The notes under the pieces: generated by a model
Told to the model about the DNA's origin: nothing
What the model saw: the letters and a program-made list of their open reading frames with translations, nothing else
The model's database searches: none
Part shown: one piece after another, positions 1-6,407 of the stretch
How the letters are laid out: each line of letters begins with the position of its first letter
Numbering within the stretch: the first letter of the stretch is position 1
Translations under genes and position numbers: made by a program
Source: CAVPGH01 sp046726955
Lineage (GTDB): Bacteria; Acidobacteriota; Vicinamibacteria; Fen-336
Direction: 5' to 3'
DNA length: 7,952 nt
Assembly (NCBI GenBank): GCA_046726955.1
Contig: JBKPBQ010000333.1
Location: 1-7,952 of the forward strand

Positions 1-1408
1 GCTCGAGCACGTAGGCCTTCGCCCGCACCGGCAGGCCCGAGGCGTCTTGCGGGGAGTCGAGGGCCCGGGCCACCGCCGGCTGGAGCGCGGGTCCCTTCCC
101 CTTGCGCTCCCCCGTCGGCGCCGCTCCGAGCTCAGCGCGCAGCGTGTAGCCGCGCCGCGCCCGCACCTTGAGTCCGGCCCGCTTCACCTCGACCTTGAGC
201 TTGCGCCACTTCTGCGTGGCCTTGCCGTCCGACGGATAGAAGCCCAGGAGGTAGAAGACCCGCGACTCCTCGGCGATGCGCGCCGCGCCCATTCCGAAGT
301 CGTTGGTGTTCCGGATCGCGAAGCCGCCCGTCTCCTCCGCGAGGGCGATGCCCCCCGCCGTCTCGAGGATGCTCGTCTCCGTGCCGATCTGGGCGCGGGT
401 GCGGGCGTCGGTGTTCGCTTCCGCGTCGGCGGCGGAGCCGCCCCCGGGGAGGGCCACGAGCCCCCTCGTGTCCACGAAGTATAGGGCCGTGTTCGCCTCG
501 CGGGCCACGGCCGCGACTGCGTTCCACCCGGACGTCGTGTCGTCGATCATCGCCTCCGAGAAGAGCAGGAGCGACTTGCGGCCGCGCACGCCGGACATGG
601 CCTCGACGCTGCGGCGCACGGCGGCGAGAGCGGCCCGGGTTCGACCCTGCCTCTGCGCGTCGACGTCGGCGGCGCGCTGGCGGACCAGGCTGTCGCACGA
701 CGTGTCGGAGCAGATGTTCTGGTCCTTCCAGCGCTTCTTGACGCGCTCCTTGAGGCTGGATCCCGTGAAGTCGCCGGTCTCCGCGTTCGCGTTCTGCTCG
801 GAGGGGGTGAAGCCGGGACGGACGGGCGCGGGAGCGTGGTGGGGCGGTCCGCTCTCGTGGTTGTCGATCCAGTAGGCCTCGTACTCGCTCATGCGGTCGA
901 GCGACGTCGGCTCGACGTACAGGCCCCGAATGCGGTCGAGCACCGCGAGGACGTCCTCGCGGCCCTCCGGGAGGCGCGCGCTCCACCAGGCGGCGCCGCT
1001 CGTCGTGCCGAGCGTGAGCTCGTCGCCGTCCCGGATCGCCCGCTCGATGAAGAGCGCGGCCGCTTTTCGTGCCGCATCGGCGCGCGAGGGAGCCATCCTG
1101 ACGTCGTCGAGCACGATCGCGAACGCGCGTCCGCCGGCGCGCAGCGCCGCGTCCTCGGAGCCCTCCACGGTGATGCCGCCGGTCGCGGGCAGCTTGCCTC
1201 CCGACCCGAACGCCTCGAAGCCCACGATCTGCTGGGGGCGGCCGTCCTCCGTGACCACGAAGTCGTCGCGCGAGAGGCCGGCCACGGGGTTCCCGTCCTT
1301 GTCGAGGACGACCGCGTCCACGGTGACGAGCTCGACTGCGGCCGGGAACGTGGGGACGGTCTGCGCCTCCTGGAGGAGAAGACCGGCGAGACCGAGGAGG
1401 GCGAGCAC
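1..1408 (-). CDS. VWA-related secreted protein (Acidobacterial VWFA-like family), 3' end outside window
   Basis: The reading frame is open from a GTG at 1408 to the window edge, showing 469 residues without a stop. Residues 25-66 (VELVTVDAVVLDKDGNPVAG followed by LSRDDFVVTEDG) form the N-terminal module typical of VWFA-related acidobacterial proteins (TIGR03436 type). A von Willebrand A-like fold follows at about residues 94-330, with hydrophobic strands FAIVLDD (96-102) and GRKSLLLFSE, and then the family's C-terminal signature FYLLGFYPSDGK (385-396) and KVRARRGY (414-421). The metal-site motif DxSxS is not kept: the equivalent strand ends in D101-D-V-R-M. C233 and C238 could form a disulfide in an exported protein. 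The N-terminus (VLALLGLAGLLLQ) is hydrophobic but lacks positive charges, so it is a weak signal peptide; the two in-frame TAG codons just upstream rule out an earlier start. It lies 6 nt after era, without a clear Shine-Dalgarno. The molecular role is unknown; extracytoplasmic binding or adhesion is an inference. Confidence 0.88.
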   Translation of the reverse strand, partial: MLALLGLAGLLLQEAQTVPTFPAAVELVTVDAVVLDKDGNPVAGLSRDDFVVTEDGRPQQIVGFEAFGSGGKLPATGGITVEGSEDAALRAGGRAFAIVLDDVRMAPSRADAARKAAALFIERAIRDGDELTLGTTSGAAWWSARLPEGREDVLAVLDRIRGLYVEPTSLDRMSEYEAYWIDNHESGPPHHAPAPVRPGFTPSEQNANAETGDFTGSSLKERVKKRWKDQNICSDTSCDSLVRQRAADVDAQRQGRTRAALAAVRRSVEAMSGVRGRKSLLLFSEAMIDDTTSGWNAVAAVAREANTALYFVDTRGLVALPGGGSAADAEANTDARTRAQIGTETSILETAGGIALAEETGGFAIRNTNDFGMGAARIAEESRVFYLLGFYPSDGKATQKWRKLKVEVKRAGLKVRARRGYTLRAELGAAPTGERKGKGPALQPAVARALDSPQDASGLPVRAKAYVLE

Positions 1409-1414
1409 GCTCTA

Positions 1415-2329
1415 CTACTCGGCGGACTTGCCGAGGCCCATCTCGGAGAGGAGCCCCTCGTTCTCGCGCCAGCTCTCGCGCACCTTCACGAAAAGCCCGA
1501 GGAACACCTTCGCCCCGAGGAACTCCTCGATCTGCACGCGCGCCTCGCTGCCGATGGTCTTGAGCATGCTCCCACCCCTGCCGATCACGATCGCCTTCTG
1601 GCCCTCGCGCTCCACGTAGATCGTGGCCTGGATGCGGACGAGCTTCTCCTCCTCCTTGAAGGACTCGACGACGACGCCCGCCGAGTAGGGCAGCTCCTCG
1701 CGCGTGTGGTGGAGGATCCGCTCCCGCACCATCTCCGCCACGAAGAAGCGCTCCGGCTGGTCGGTCAGGAAGTCCTCGGGATAGAGGTCGGGTCCCTCGG
1801 GAAGGTGGCGGACGAGGAGGTCGGCGAGGCGGTCCACGTTGTGCCCGTCGCGCGCGGAGAGGGGCACGACCTCCACGAAGTCGAGGTGGTCCTTCCAGGC
1901 CGCGATCACCGGAAGCACCGCCGGCTTGGCGACCGTGTCCACCTTGTTGATGCCGAGGATCACGGGACGGCCGGACCTCTTGAGGATGTCGCGCACGTGG
2001 CGGTCCCCCGGGCCGTAGGTCTCGGCCACGTCGATCATCCACAGCACGAGGTCGCCCTGGCCGATGCTCTTGACCGCGGTGTCCACCATGCGGCGGTTCA
2101 GGGCGTGCTGCGGCTTGTGGATGCCGGGCGTATCGAAGAGCACGACCTGCCCGTCGGGCCGGTTGAGCACGGCGAGGATGCGGTTGCGCGTGGTCTGGGG
2201 CTTGTCGGAGACGATGGCGACCTTCTGTCCCACGAGCCGGTTCACGAGCGTGCTCTTGCCCACGTTGGGCCGGCCCACGACCGTCACGAAGCCGGCGTGG
2301 CGAGTCGGCGTTTCCGTCTGTGCGCTCAC
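1415..2329 (-). CDS. era: GTPase Era
   Basis: Era is an essential GTPase that binds the 3' end of 16S rRNA during 30S subunit assembly. The 304-residue product has the usual length and all expected motifs: G1 GRPNVGKST (19-27), the switch I/G2 stretch PQTTRNRI (44-51), G3 DTPG (66-69), G4 NKVD (128-131) and G5 SAR (158-160). The C-terminal KH RNA-binding domain carries its GxxG loop as GRGG (250-253), in the context AIVIGRGGSMLKTIG. The start is GTG at 2329, overlapping the stop of the upstream CorC-like gene as GTGA. No Shine-Dalgarno is visible, so translational coupling is likely. The gene ends with two successive TAG codons (1415-1417 and 1412-1414). Its position behind phoH, ybeY and a CorC-like gene is the common bacterial arrangement and supports a shared ribosome-assembly role. 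Assignment is secure. Confidence 0.98.
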   Translation of the reverse strand: MSAQTETPTRHAGFVTVVGRPNVGKSTLVNRLVGQKVAIVSDKPQTTRNRILAVLNRPDGQVVLFDTPGIHKPQHALNRRMVDTAVKSIGQGDLVLWMIDVAETYGPGDRHVRDILKRSGRPVILGINKVDTVAKPAVLPVIAAWKDHLDFVEVVPLSARDGHNVDRLADLLVRHLPEGPDLYPEDFLTDQPERFFVAEMVRERILHHTREELPYSAGVVVESFKEEEKLVRIQATIYVEREGQKAIVIGRGGSMLKTIGSEARVQIEEFLGAKVFLGLFVKVRESWRENEGLLSEMGLGKSAE

Positions 2330-3552
2330 GCCGGGTTCGCGACGGGCGTGCGGCGGAAACGGACGCGGTTGACTCGCTTGCGCTCCGCGTCCACCACCTC
2401 GACCTCGAAGCCCTTGTACGCCATCCGCTCCCCCGCCCGGGGGATCCGTCCGAAGAGCGCGGTCACGAACCCGCCCACCGTCCCCACCTCGTCGTCCTGC
2501 GCGAGCGAGGCCTCGAGGGCCCGCTCCAGCCGCTCCACGTTCACGCGTCCGGCCACGGTGATGGAGCCGTCGGCCTCGAGCGTGATGGGGTCGCTCTCCA
2601 CGTCGAACTCGTCCTTGATCTCGCCCACCAGCTCCTCGACGATGTCCTCGACGCTCACGAGCCCCGCGGTCTGGCCGTACTCGTCCACCACCACGGCGAA
2701 CGTGGTGTGCTGCTGCTGCAGCTCGCGCAGGAGGTCGGCGATGCGCTTCGTCGCGGGCACCACCGGCACCGGCCGCACGAGCGGACGCAGCGGGGCGTCC
2801 GGACTGCCGTCGTAGTCGATCACGTCGCGGACCTCGACGACACCCAGGATGTCGTCCAGGTTCTCGCTGTAGACCACGACGCGGCTGTACTTCGTCTCCC
2901 GCATCACGTCGCGCAGCTCGCGCAGGCTCTGGTCGGCGCCGATGGCCACGATGTCGGGCCGGGGAGTCATGACCTCGCGGACGAGCGTCTCCGAGAAGCG
3001 GGAGAGCGCGTCCACGAGCCGGCCCTCGTTCGTGTCCTGGATGGGAGGCGGCGGGACCTCGGGGGCGGCGGCGGCGGGGATGGGCACGACCGTGTCCGGA
3101 TCGCGCTCCGGCGCCGCGCGCTTGCGCAGCGCGGTCACGAGCGGGCGCAGGGCGCGCGCGTAGGCGTGGAAGCCGGGAAGCAGCAGGAGCAGCGAGCGCT
3201 CGGGGTTGCGCCGCACGAGGGCATAGGGAACGGCCATGCGGAACACGAGCAGGTAGATGACCATCGTGAAGAACGACACCACGAGCGCCCAGCGCGCGTC
3301 GAGGCTCAGGAAGAGCGACGCGATCACGAGGGCCATCCCCGTGTGGGCCGTGTACGTGCCCATGTGGACGGGCATGAGCAGCGTGGGCGGGTCGTCCAGG
3401 TAGCGGTTCACGAGCTCGGCGCGGGGGTTCTGCAGGGCGAGGTGGCTGAGCCGCCGCCTCTTCAGCAGGTAGAAGGCCGCCTCCACCGAGGCCAGCGTGA
3501 GCGAGGCCGCGGCGAGGATCGCGAGGAGGATGAGCTTGACGACGATCGTCAC
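2326..3552 (-). CDS. HlyC/CorC (CNNM-like) membrane protein with CBS pair, YbeX-type
   Basis: This 408-residue protein has the order of a CNNM/CorC-family divalent-cation transporter or regulator. An N-terminal DUF21-like membrane part has hydrophobic segments near residues 3-30, 72-92 and 93-112 and a possible fourth at 120-128. A proline/alanine-rich linker (about 146-172) follows. A CBS pair covers about 190-315, recognised by REVMTPRPDIVAI (192-204) and FAVVVDEYGQTAGLVSVEDI (285-304). The CorC_HlyC C-terminal domain lies at about 325-402 (SITVAGRVNVERL, then DEVGTVGGFV). CBS pairs of this family bind adenine nucleotides. E. coli YbeX, in the equivalent ybeZYX locus, lacks the membrane domain, so this is the longer architecture. 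The GTG start at 3552 overlaps the ybeY stop (GTGA), with a modest GAGGG at 3564-3560, 7 nt upstream. Family assignment is strong; substrate (Mg2+/Co2+) and direction of transport are inferred from homologues and not shown here. Confidence 0.93.
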   Translation of the reverse strand: MTIVVKLILLAILAAASLTLASVEAAFYLLKRRRLSHLALQNPRAELVNRYLDDPPTLLMPVHMGTYTAHTGMALVIASLFLSLDARWALVVSFFTMVIYLLVFRMAVPYALVRRNPERSLLLLLPGFHAYARALRPLVTALRKRAAPERDPDTVVPIPAAAAPEVPPPPIQDTNEGRLVDALSRFSETLVREVMTPRPDIVAIGADQSLRELRDVMRETKYSRVVVYSENLDDILGVVEVRDVIDYDGSPDAPLRPLVRPVPVVPATKRIADLLRELQQQHTTFAVVVDEYGQTAGLVSVEDIVEELVGEIKDEFDVESDPITLEADGSITVAGRVNVERLERALEASLAQDDEVGTVGGFVTALFGRIPRAGERMAYKGFEVEVVDAERKRVNRVRFRRTPVANPA

Positions 3553-3974
3553 GCCGGCACCCTCAGCTGCTGCCGGAGGCGCTGCTCCAGCCGGTCCATC
3601 GTGCCGTCGTCCTTCTCGTGGTCGTACCCGAGGACGTGCAGGAACCCGTGGAGGGCGAGCACGTCGATCTCCTGGGGGAGCGTGCGCCCGAGCCGGCGGG
3701 CGTTGCGCTCGGCGGTGGGGACGCTGATCACGATGTCGCCGAGACCCGCCTCTTCACCCGGGAACGACAGCACGTCCGTGGGCTTGTCCTTGCCGCGGTA
3801 GTCGCGGTTCAGGCGGTGGAGCGTCCCGTCCCCGGCGAGGACGAGGGCGACCTCGCCCGTGACCCGCAGCTTCCGCGCCGCGGCACGGAGCACGCGGCGC
3901 ACGCGGGCCCCGTCCACGCGGCGCCGCCGCTGGCGGTTGAGGAGCACGACCTCGAGGGCGGGAAGGCTCGGCAC
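3549..3974 (-). CDS. ybeY: Endoribonuclease YbeY (rRNA maturation factor)
   Basis: YbeY is a zinc-dependent single-strand endoribonuclease needed for 16S rRNA 3'-end maturation and late 70S quality control. The 141-residue product ends with the family's zinc motif HGFLHVLGYDH, giving ligands H109, H113 and H119. The conserved upstream block NRDYRGKDKPTDVLSFP (56-72) includes the invariant arginine R60. The N-terminal 35 residues are unusually rich in arginine (RQRRRR at 14-19), which would suit RNA contact. The start is GTG at 3974, four nt after the phoH stop; no Shine-Dalgarno is visible, and no upstream start is available that would not run into phoH. The neighbour PhoH is a known physical and functional partner in E. 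coli (YbeZ), and Era follows two genes later, so the context fits ribosome maturation. Size and motifs match the family closely. Confidence 0.97.
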   Translation of the reverse strand: MPSLPALEVVLLNRQRRRRVDGARVRRVLRAAARKLRVTGEVALVLAGDGTLHRLNRDYRGKDKPTDVLSFPGEEAGLGDIVISVPTAERNARRLGRTLPQEIDVLALHGFLHVLGYDHEKDDGTMDRLEQRLRQQLRVPA

Positions 3975-3978
3975 CGGG

Positions 3979-4935
3979 TCAGCGCTCGGAGGGCTTGCTC
4001 GCCCCGTAGGCCTCGTAGGCCTTGATGATGGCCTGGACGAGCTTGTGCCGCACGACGTCCTTCTCGTCGAAGTAGCTGAAGCAGATCCCCTTGGTGTTGG
4101 AGAGGACGGAGATGGCCTCGATGAGGCCCGAGATCTTCCCCGCGGGCAGGTCGATCTGCGTGATGTCGCCGGTCACCACGACCTTCGAGCCGAAGCCGAT
4201 CCGCGTGAGCACCATCTTCATCTGCTCGGGAGTCGTGTTCTGGGCCTCGTCGATGATCACGAAGGCGTCGTTGAGCGTGCGGCCCCGCATGAAGGCGATG
4301 GGCGCGACCTCGATTGCGTTGCGCTCGAGGAGGCGCGAGACCTTCTCGTAGTCCAGCAGGTCGTAGAGCGCGTCGTAGAGCGGCCGCAGGTAGGGGTCGA
4401 CCTTCTCCTGCAGGTCTCCGGGCAGGAAGCCGAGCTTCTCCCCCGCCTCCACCGCGGGGCGCGCCAGCACGATGCGGGCGACCTGCTTGTTCACGAGGAA
4501 CGCCACGGCCTGGGCCACGGCGAGGTACGTCTTCCCCGTTCCCGCGGGGCCGATGCCGAAGACCATGTCGAACTTCTCGATCTGCTCGAGGTAGTGCCGC
4601 TGGTTGAGGCTGCGCGGCACGACGGTCTTCTTGCCGCCGCGCACCGCCGACTTCATCAGGTAGTCGCGCAGGCGCGTCTGCGGGTCCTGGACGAAGAGCT
4701 GCGCGGCGAGCCTGACGTCGCCCGCGGAGACCGAGTACCCGTCGCGGATGAGCACGCCGAGCTGCTCGAAGATCTGCGTGACCCGGGCCGCGCCTTCTTC
4801 GTCGCCCTCCACGAGCAGATCCTGCCCCTGGCTCTTGATGCGGACCTTGAACGTGTCCTCGAGGAACCGGAGATTCTCGTCGTGCGTGCCGAATAGAGTC
4901 TCCACGCCCCGTTCCGGAACGGAAACTTTGCTCAT
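3979..4935 (-). CDS. phoH: PhoH family ATPase (PhoH/YbeZ)
   Basis: This 318-residue protein is a PhoH-like P-loop NTPase, in E. coli called YbeZ, an RNA-linked ATPase that works with YbeY. A KH-like N-terminal region (about residues 12-62) precedes the ATPase core. The Walker A motif is GPAGTGKT (129-136) and Walker B is VIIDEAQN (226-233). The family-specific stretches RPAVEAGEKLGFLPGD (159-174), MRGRTLNDAFVI and VVTGDITQIDLP are all present. The ATG at 4935 is the only sensible start: in frame upstream there is no start codon before a TGA at 4998-4996. No Shine-Dalgarno precedes it, which is unusual for the first gene of a unit, although a mini-ORF ends 7 nt upstream and could couple its translation. 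It heads a compact block with ybeY, a CorC-like gene and era. Despite the name, a phosphate-starvation role is not implied. Confidence 0.97.
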   Translation of the reverse strand: MSKVSVPERGVETLFGTHDENLRFLEDTFKVRIKSQGQDLLVEGDEEGAARVTQIFEQLGVLIRDGYSVSAGDVRLAAQLFVQDPQTRLRDYLMKSAVRGGKKTVVPRSLNQRHYLEQIEKFDMVFGIGPAGTGKTYLAVAQAVAFLVNKQVARIVLARPAVEAGEKLGFLPGDLQEKVDPYLRPLYDALYDLLDYEKVSRLLERNAIEVAPIAFMRGRTLNDAFVIIDEAQNTTPEQMKMVLTRIGFGSKVVVTGDITQIDLPAGKISGLIEAISVLSNTKGICFSYFDEKDVVRHKLVQAIIKAYEAYGASKPSER

Positions 4936-4942
4936 GAGTGGG

Positions 4943-4999
4943 TCAGCAGCCGCAGTAAAGATGCGCGCGCGGACGACGAGGGGAAGAGTCCTTCGTCAT
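4943..4999 (-). CDS. Possible 18-residue leader mini-ORF before phoH
   Basis: An ATG at 4999 opens a frame of 18 codons, MTKDSSPRRPRAHLYCGC, ending in TGA at 4945-4943. The stop is 7 nt from the phoH ATG and in a different frame. The ATG falls at the predicted first transcribed base of the candidate promoter described separately, so it would be a leaderless message. It has no Shine-Dalgarno. The peptide is basic in its middle and ends with Tyr-Cys-Gly-Cys. I recognise no family. It may act as a leader that delivers ribosomes to the phoH start, which has no Shine-Dalgarno either, or it may be chance. An 18-codon frame alone is weak evidence; the geometry is what makes it worth recording. Confidence 0.25.
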   Translation of the reverse strand: MTKDSSPRRPRAHLYCGC

Positions 5000-5005
5000 C
5001 TTGGG

Positions 5006-5033
5006 AGCTTAGCACAGGCGATCGGGCGTCGAG
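5006..5033 (-). promoter_or_regulatory. Candidate extended -10 promoter for the phoH block
   Basis: Read on the minus strand, 5014-5006 is TGCTAAGCT, an extended -10 of the form TGn followed by TAAGCT. It keeps the T, A and final T that matter most in the -10 hexamer. The best -35 match is weak: TCGACG at 5032-5027, 15 nt upstream, four of six bases. Start of transcription would be near 4999, about 64 nt before the phoH ATG. It lies in the only long intergenic gap, which is where a promoter for the five-gene block is expected. Sigma-70-like recognition is assumed. Confidence 0.4.
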
Positions 5034-5067
5034 GCGCGGTCAGGCCGCTGGCTGCGCACGCAGGTGC

Positions 5068-5099
5068 CCGGCTACCCTGGAGCGTTCCAGGAAGTCCGG
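5068..5099 (-). terminator. Inverted repeat, possible terminator after the amidohydrolase
   Basis: On the minus strand CCTGGA (5091-5086 side reads CCTGGA) and TCCAGG form a perfect 6-bp stem around a 4-nt loop (5085-5082). This is enclosed, after a 4-by-4 internal mismatch, by a second pair of CCGG arms (5096-5099 and 5068-5071). It begins 15 nt beyond the amidohydrolase stop. There is no T-run after it, so it is not a classic intrinsic terminator; it may still stop or protect the 3' end of the upstream message. Confidence 0.35.
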
Positions 5100-5114
5100 C
5101 TGTCGGCCGAGGCT

Positions 5115-6407
5115 TCACGGAGCCCCAGTCTTGTCCACCACCACCCGGCCGCCCTTCATCACCCAGCGCACGCCCTCGACGAGGACCTCGACATCCGCGA
5201 GCGGGTCGCCCTCGACCGCGACGATGTCGGCATAGAAGCCGGGAGCGACGTCGCCCACCTCCTTCTCCTTGCCGAGGAGGCGCGATCCGTTCGCCGTGGC
5301 TGCGGTCAGGGCCTGCGCGGGTGTCATCCCCGCCTTGACGAACATCTGCAGTTCGCGCGCGTTCTCACCGAACCCGGTGAAGACCGCATCAGAGCCCATC
5401 GCCACTGTCACCCCGGCACGCACGGCACGCCTCAGGGTCTCGAGGTTGCGGCGGATGTAGTCGTTCAGGCGGTCGACCACCTCCTGGCCGAAGCCGAACT
5501 CGTCGCGGTGATCGACGTAGTAGCGGTTGTGGTCGACGGTGGGGACGTAGACCGTCCCCTGGCGAGCCATCGTCGCGATCGTCGCGTCGTCCATGTCCGT
5601 CGCGTGTTCCACGGAATCGGCGCCGGCCTTCACCGCGTCGCGAGCGCCGTCCGGCCCGTACGAGTGGATCGCGATCCACTTGCCCGCGCGGTGGGCGACG
5701 TCCACCGCCGCCTTCATCTCCTCGTATGAGTACGTCTGGAAGCCGGTCACGTCCTGGTCGCTGCCCGTCGAGCCGTACATCTTGATCCCGTCGACGCCGG
5801 CCGCGATCTGCTGGCGCGCCACCTTCTGGACCTCGGCGACGCCGTCGGCCTGGCCGCCCTCCGGAGGCCGGCCCCCCGGCTTCCAGGGCGAGCTCGTGAC
5901 GAAGAGGCCGTAGCCGGCCACGAACATGCGGGGACCGGTCATGGCTCCGCGCTTGATGAGGTCGCGCATCGCGACGTCCGTGTACTCCCACGAGCCGAGA
6001 TCGCGGACCGTGGTCACGCCGGCCTCGAGGGCGCGGCGGGCGTTCTCCTGGGCCAGGAACACCGTCACCGGCGCGCCGAGCGAGCCGAGCTGCGCGAAGG
6101 GCCGCGTCCCCGGCGTGCGATCCCAGTAGAACGTCATGTGCGTGTGGACGTCCACGAGACCGGGGACTGCCGTGTATCGGCGCAGGTCGAGGATGCTCGC
6201 CCCCGCCGGCACTGCGGCGTCGCTGGACCCGACCTTCGTGATCCGCTCGCCCTCCACGACGACGACGGCGTCCCGCGTCACCTTGCCCCGACCGTCCACG
6301 AGCCGGCCGAAGCGGATCGCCGTGACCGGATCGGCGGCGGCGATCGCGGCCCAAAGGACGCCGACTAGGATCGTGAAAGCAGCCGTCGCCACTCCGCGGG
6401 CGCGCAC
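5115..6407 (-). CDS. Exported amidohydrolase (metal-dependent hydrolase, M38/prolidase-like)
   Basis: The 430-residue product begins with a signal peptide: basic MRAR, a hydrophobic core (about 7-22) and likely cleavage after the AIAAA run near residue 25. The mature part is an amidohydrolase-superfamily TIM barrel with flanking beta domain. Metal ligands are visible in the expected order: H88 and H90 in DVHTH, K209 in GIKMYGS (candidate carboxylated bridging lysine), H248 in AIHSYG, H268 in VEHAT and D340 in MGSDA. The C-terminal GDVAPGFYADIVAVEGDPL (385-403) is the usual strand that closes the beta domain. This set resembles the Xaa-Pro dipeptidase/imidazolonepropionase-like branch; the true substrate cannot be read from sequence. 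The start is GTG at 6407, directly abutting the preceding TGA (TGAGTG) with no Shine-Dalgarno, so translation is probably coupled. Starting at the next GTG (codon 6) would remove the signal peptide's basic residues, so the first is preferred. Confidence 0.93.
   Translation of the reverse strand: MRARGVATAAFTILVGVLWAAIAAADPVTAIRFGRLVDGRGKVTRDAVVVVEGERITKVGSSDAAVPAGASILDLRRYTAVPGLVDVHTHMTFYWDRTPGTRPFAQLGSLGAPVTVFLAQENARRALEAGVTTVRDLGSWEYTDVAMRDLIKRGAMTGPRMFVAGYGLFVTSSPWKPGGRPPEGGQADGVAEVQKVARQQIAAGVDGIKMYGSTGSDQDVTGFQTYSYEEMKAAVDVAHRAGKWIAIHSYGPDGARDAVKAGADSVEHATDMDDATIATMARQGTVYVPTVDHNRYYVDHRDEFGFGQEVVDRLNDYIRRNLETLRRAVRAGVTVAMGSDAVFTGFGENARELQMFVKAGMTPAQALTAATANGSRLLGKEKEVGDVAPGFYADIVAVEGDPLADVEVLVEGVRWVMKGGRVVVDKTGAP

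Noticed and set aside
132..2042. Long minus-strand open frame of 636 codons
   Set aside because: It overlaps era and the VWA gene in another frame and gives a low-complexity Arg/Gly/Pro product. The true frames there carry full GTPase, KH and VWA signatures.
836..2815. Long plus-strand open frame of 659 codons
   Set aside because: It runs antisense across era and the VWA gene, which have clear family motifs. Its translation is rich in His, Glu, Arg and Leu without any motif, typical of shadow frames in very GC-rich DNA.
2320..3801. Plus-strand open frame of 493 codons
   Set aside because: Antisense to the CorC-like gene and ybeY; no recognisable domain and strongly skewed composition.
3859..4896. 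Plus-strand open frame of 345 codons
   Set aside because: Antisense to phoH, whose Walker motifs and length are unambiguous.
4936..4998. Longer N-terminus for PhoH
   Set aside because: The in-frame upstream codons contain no ATG, GTG or TTG before a TGA at 4998-4996, so the ATG at 4935 stands.
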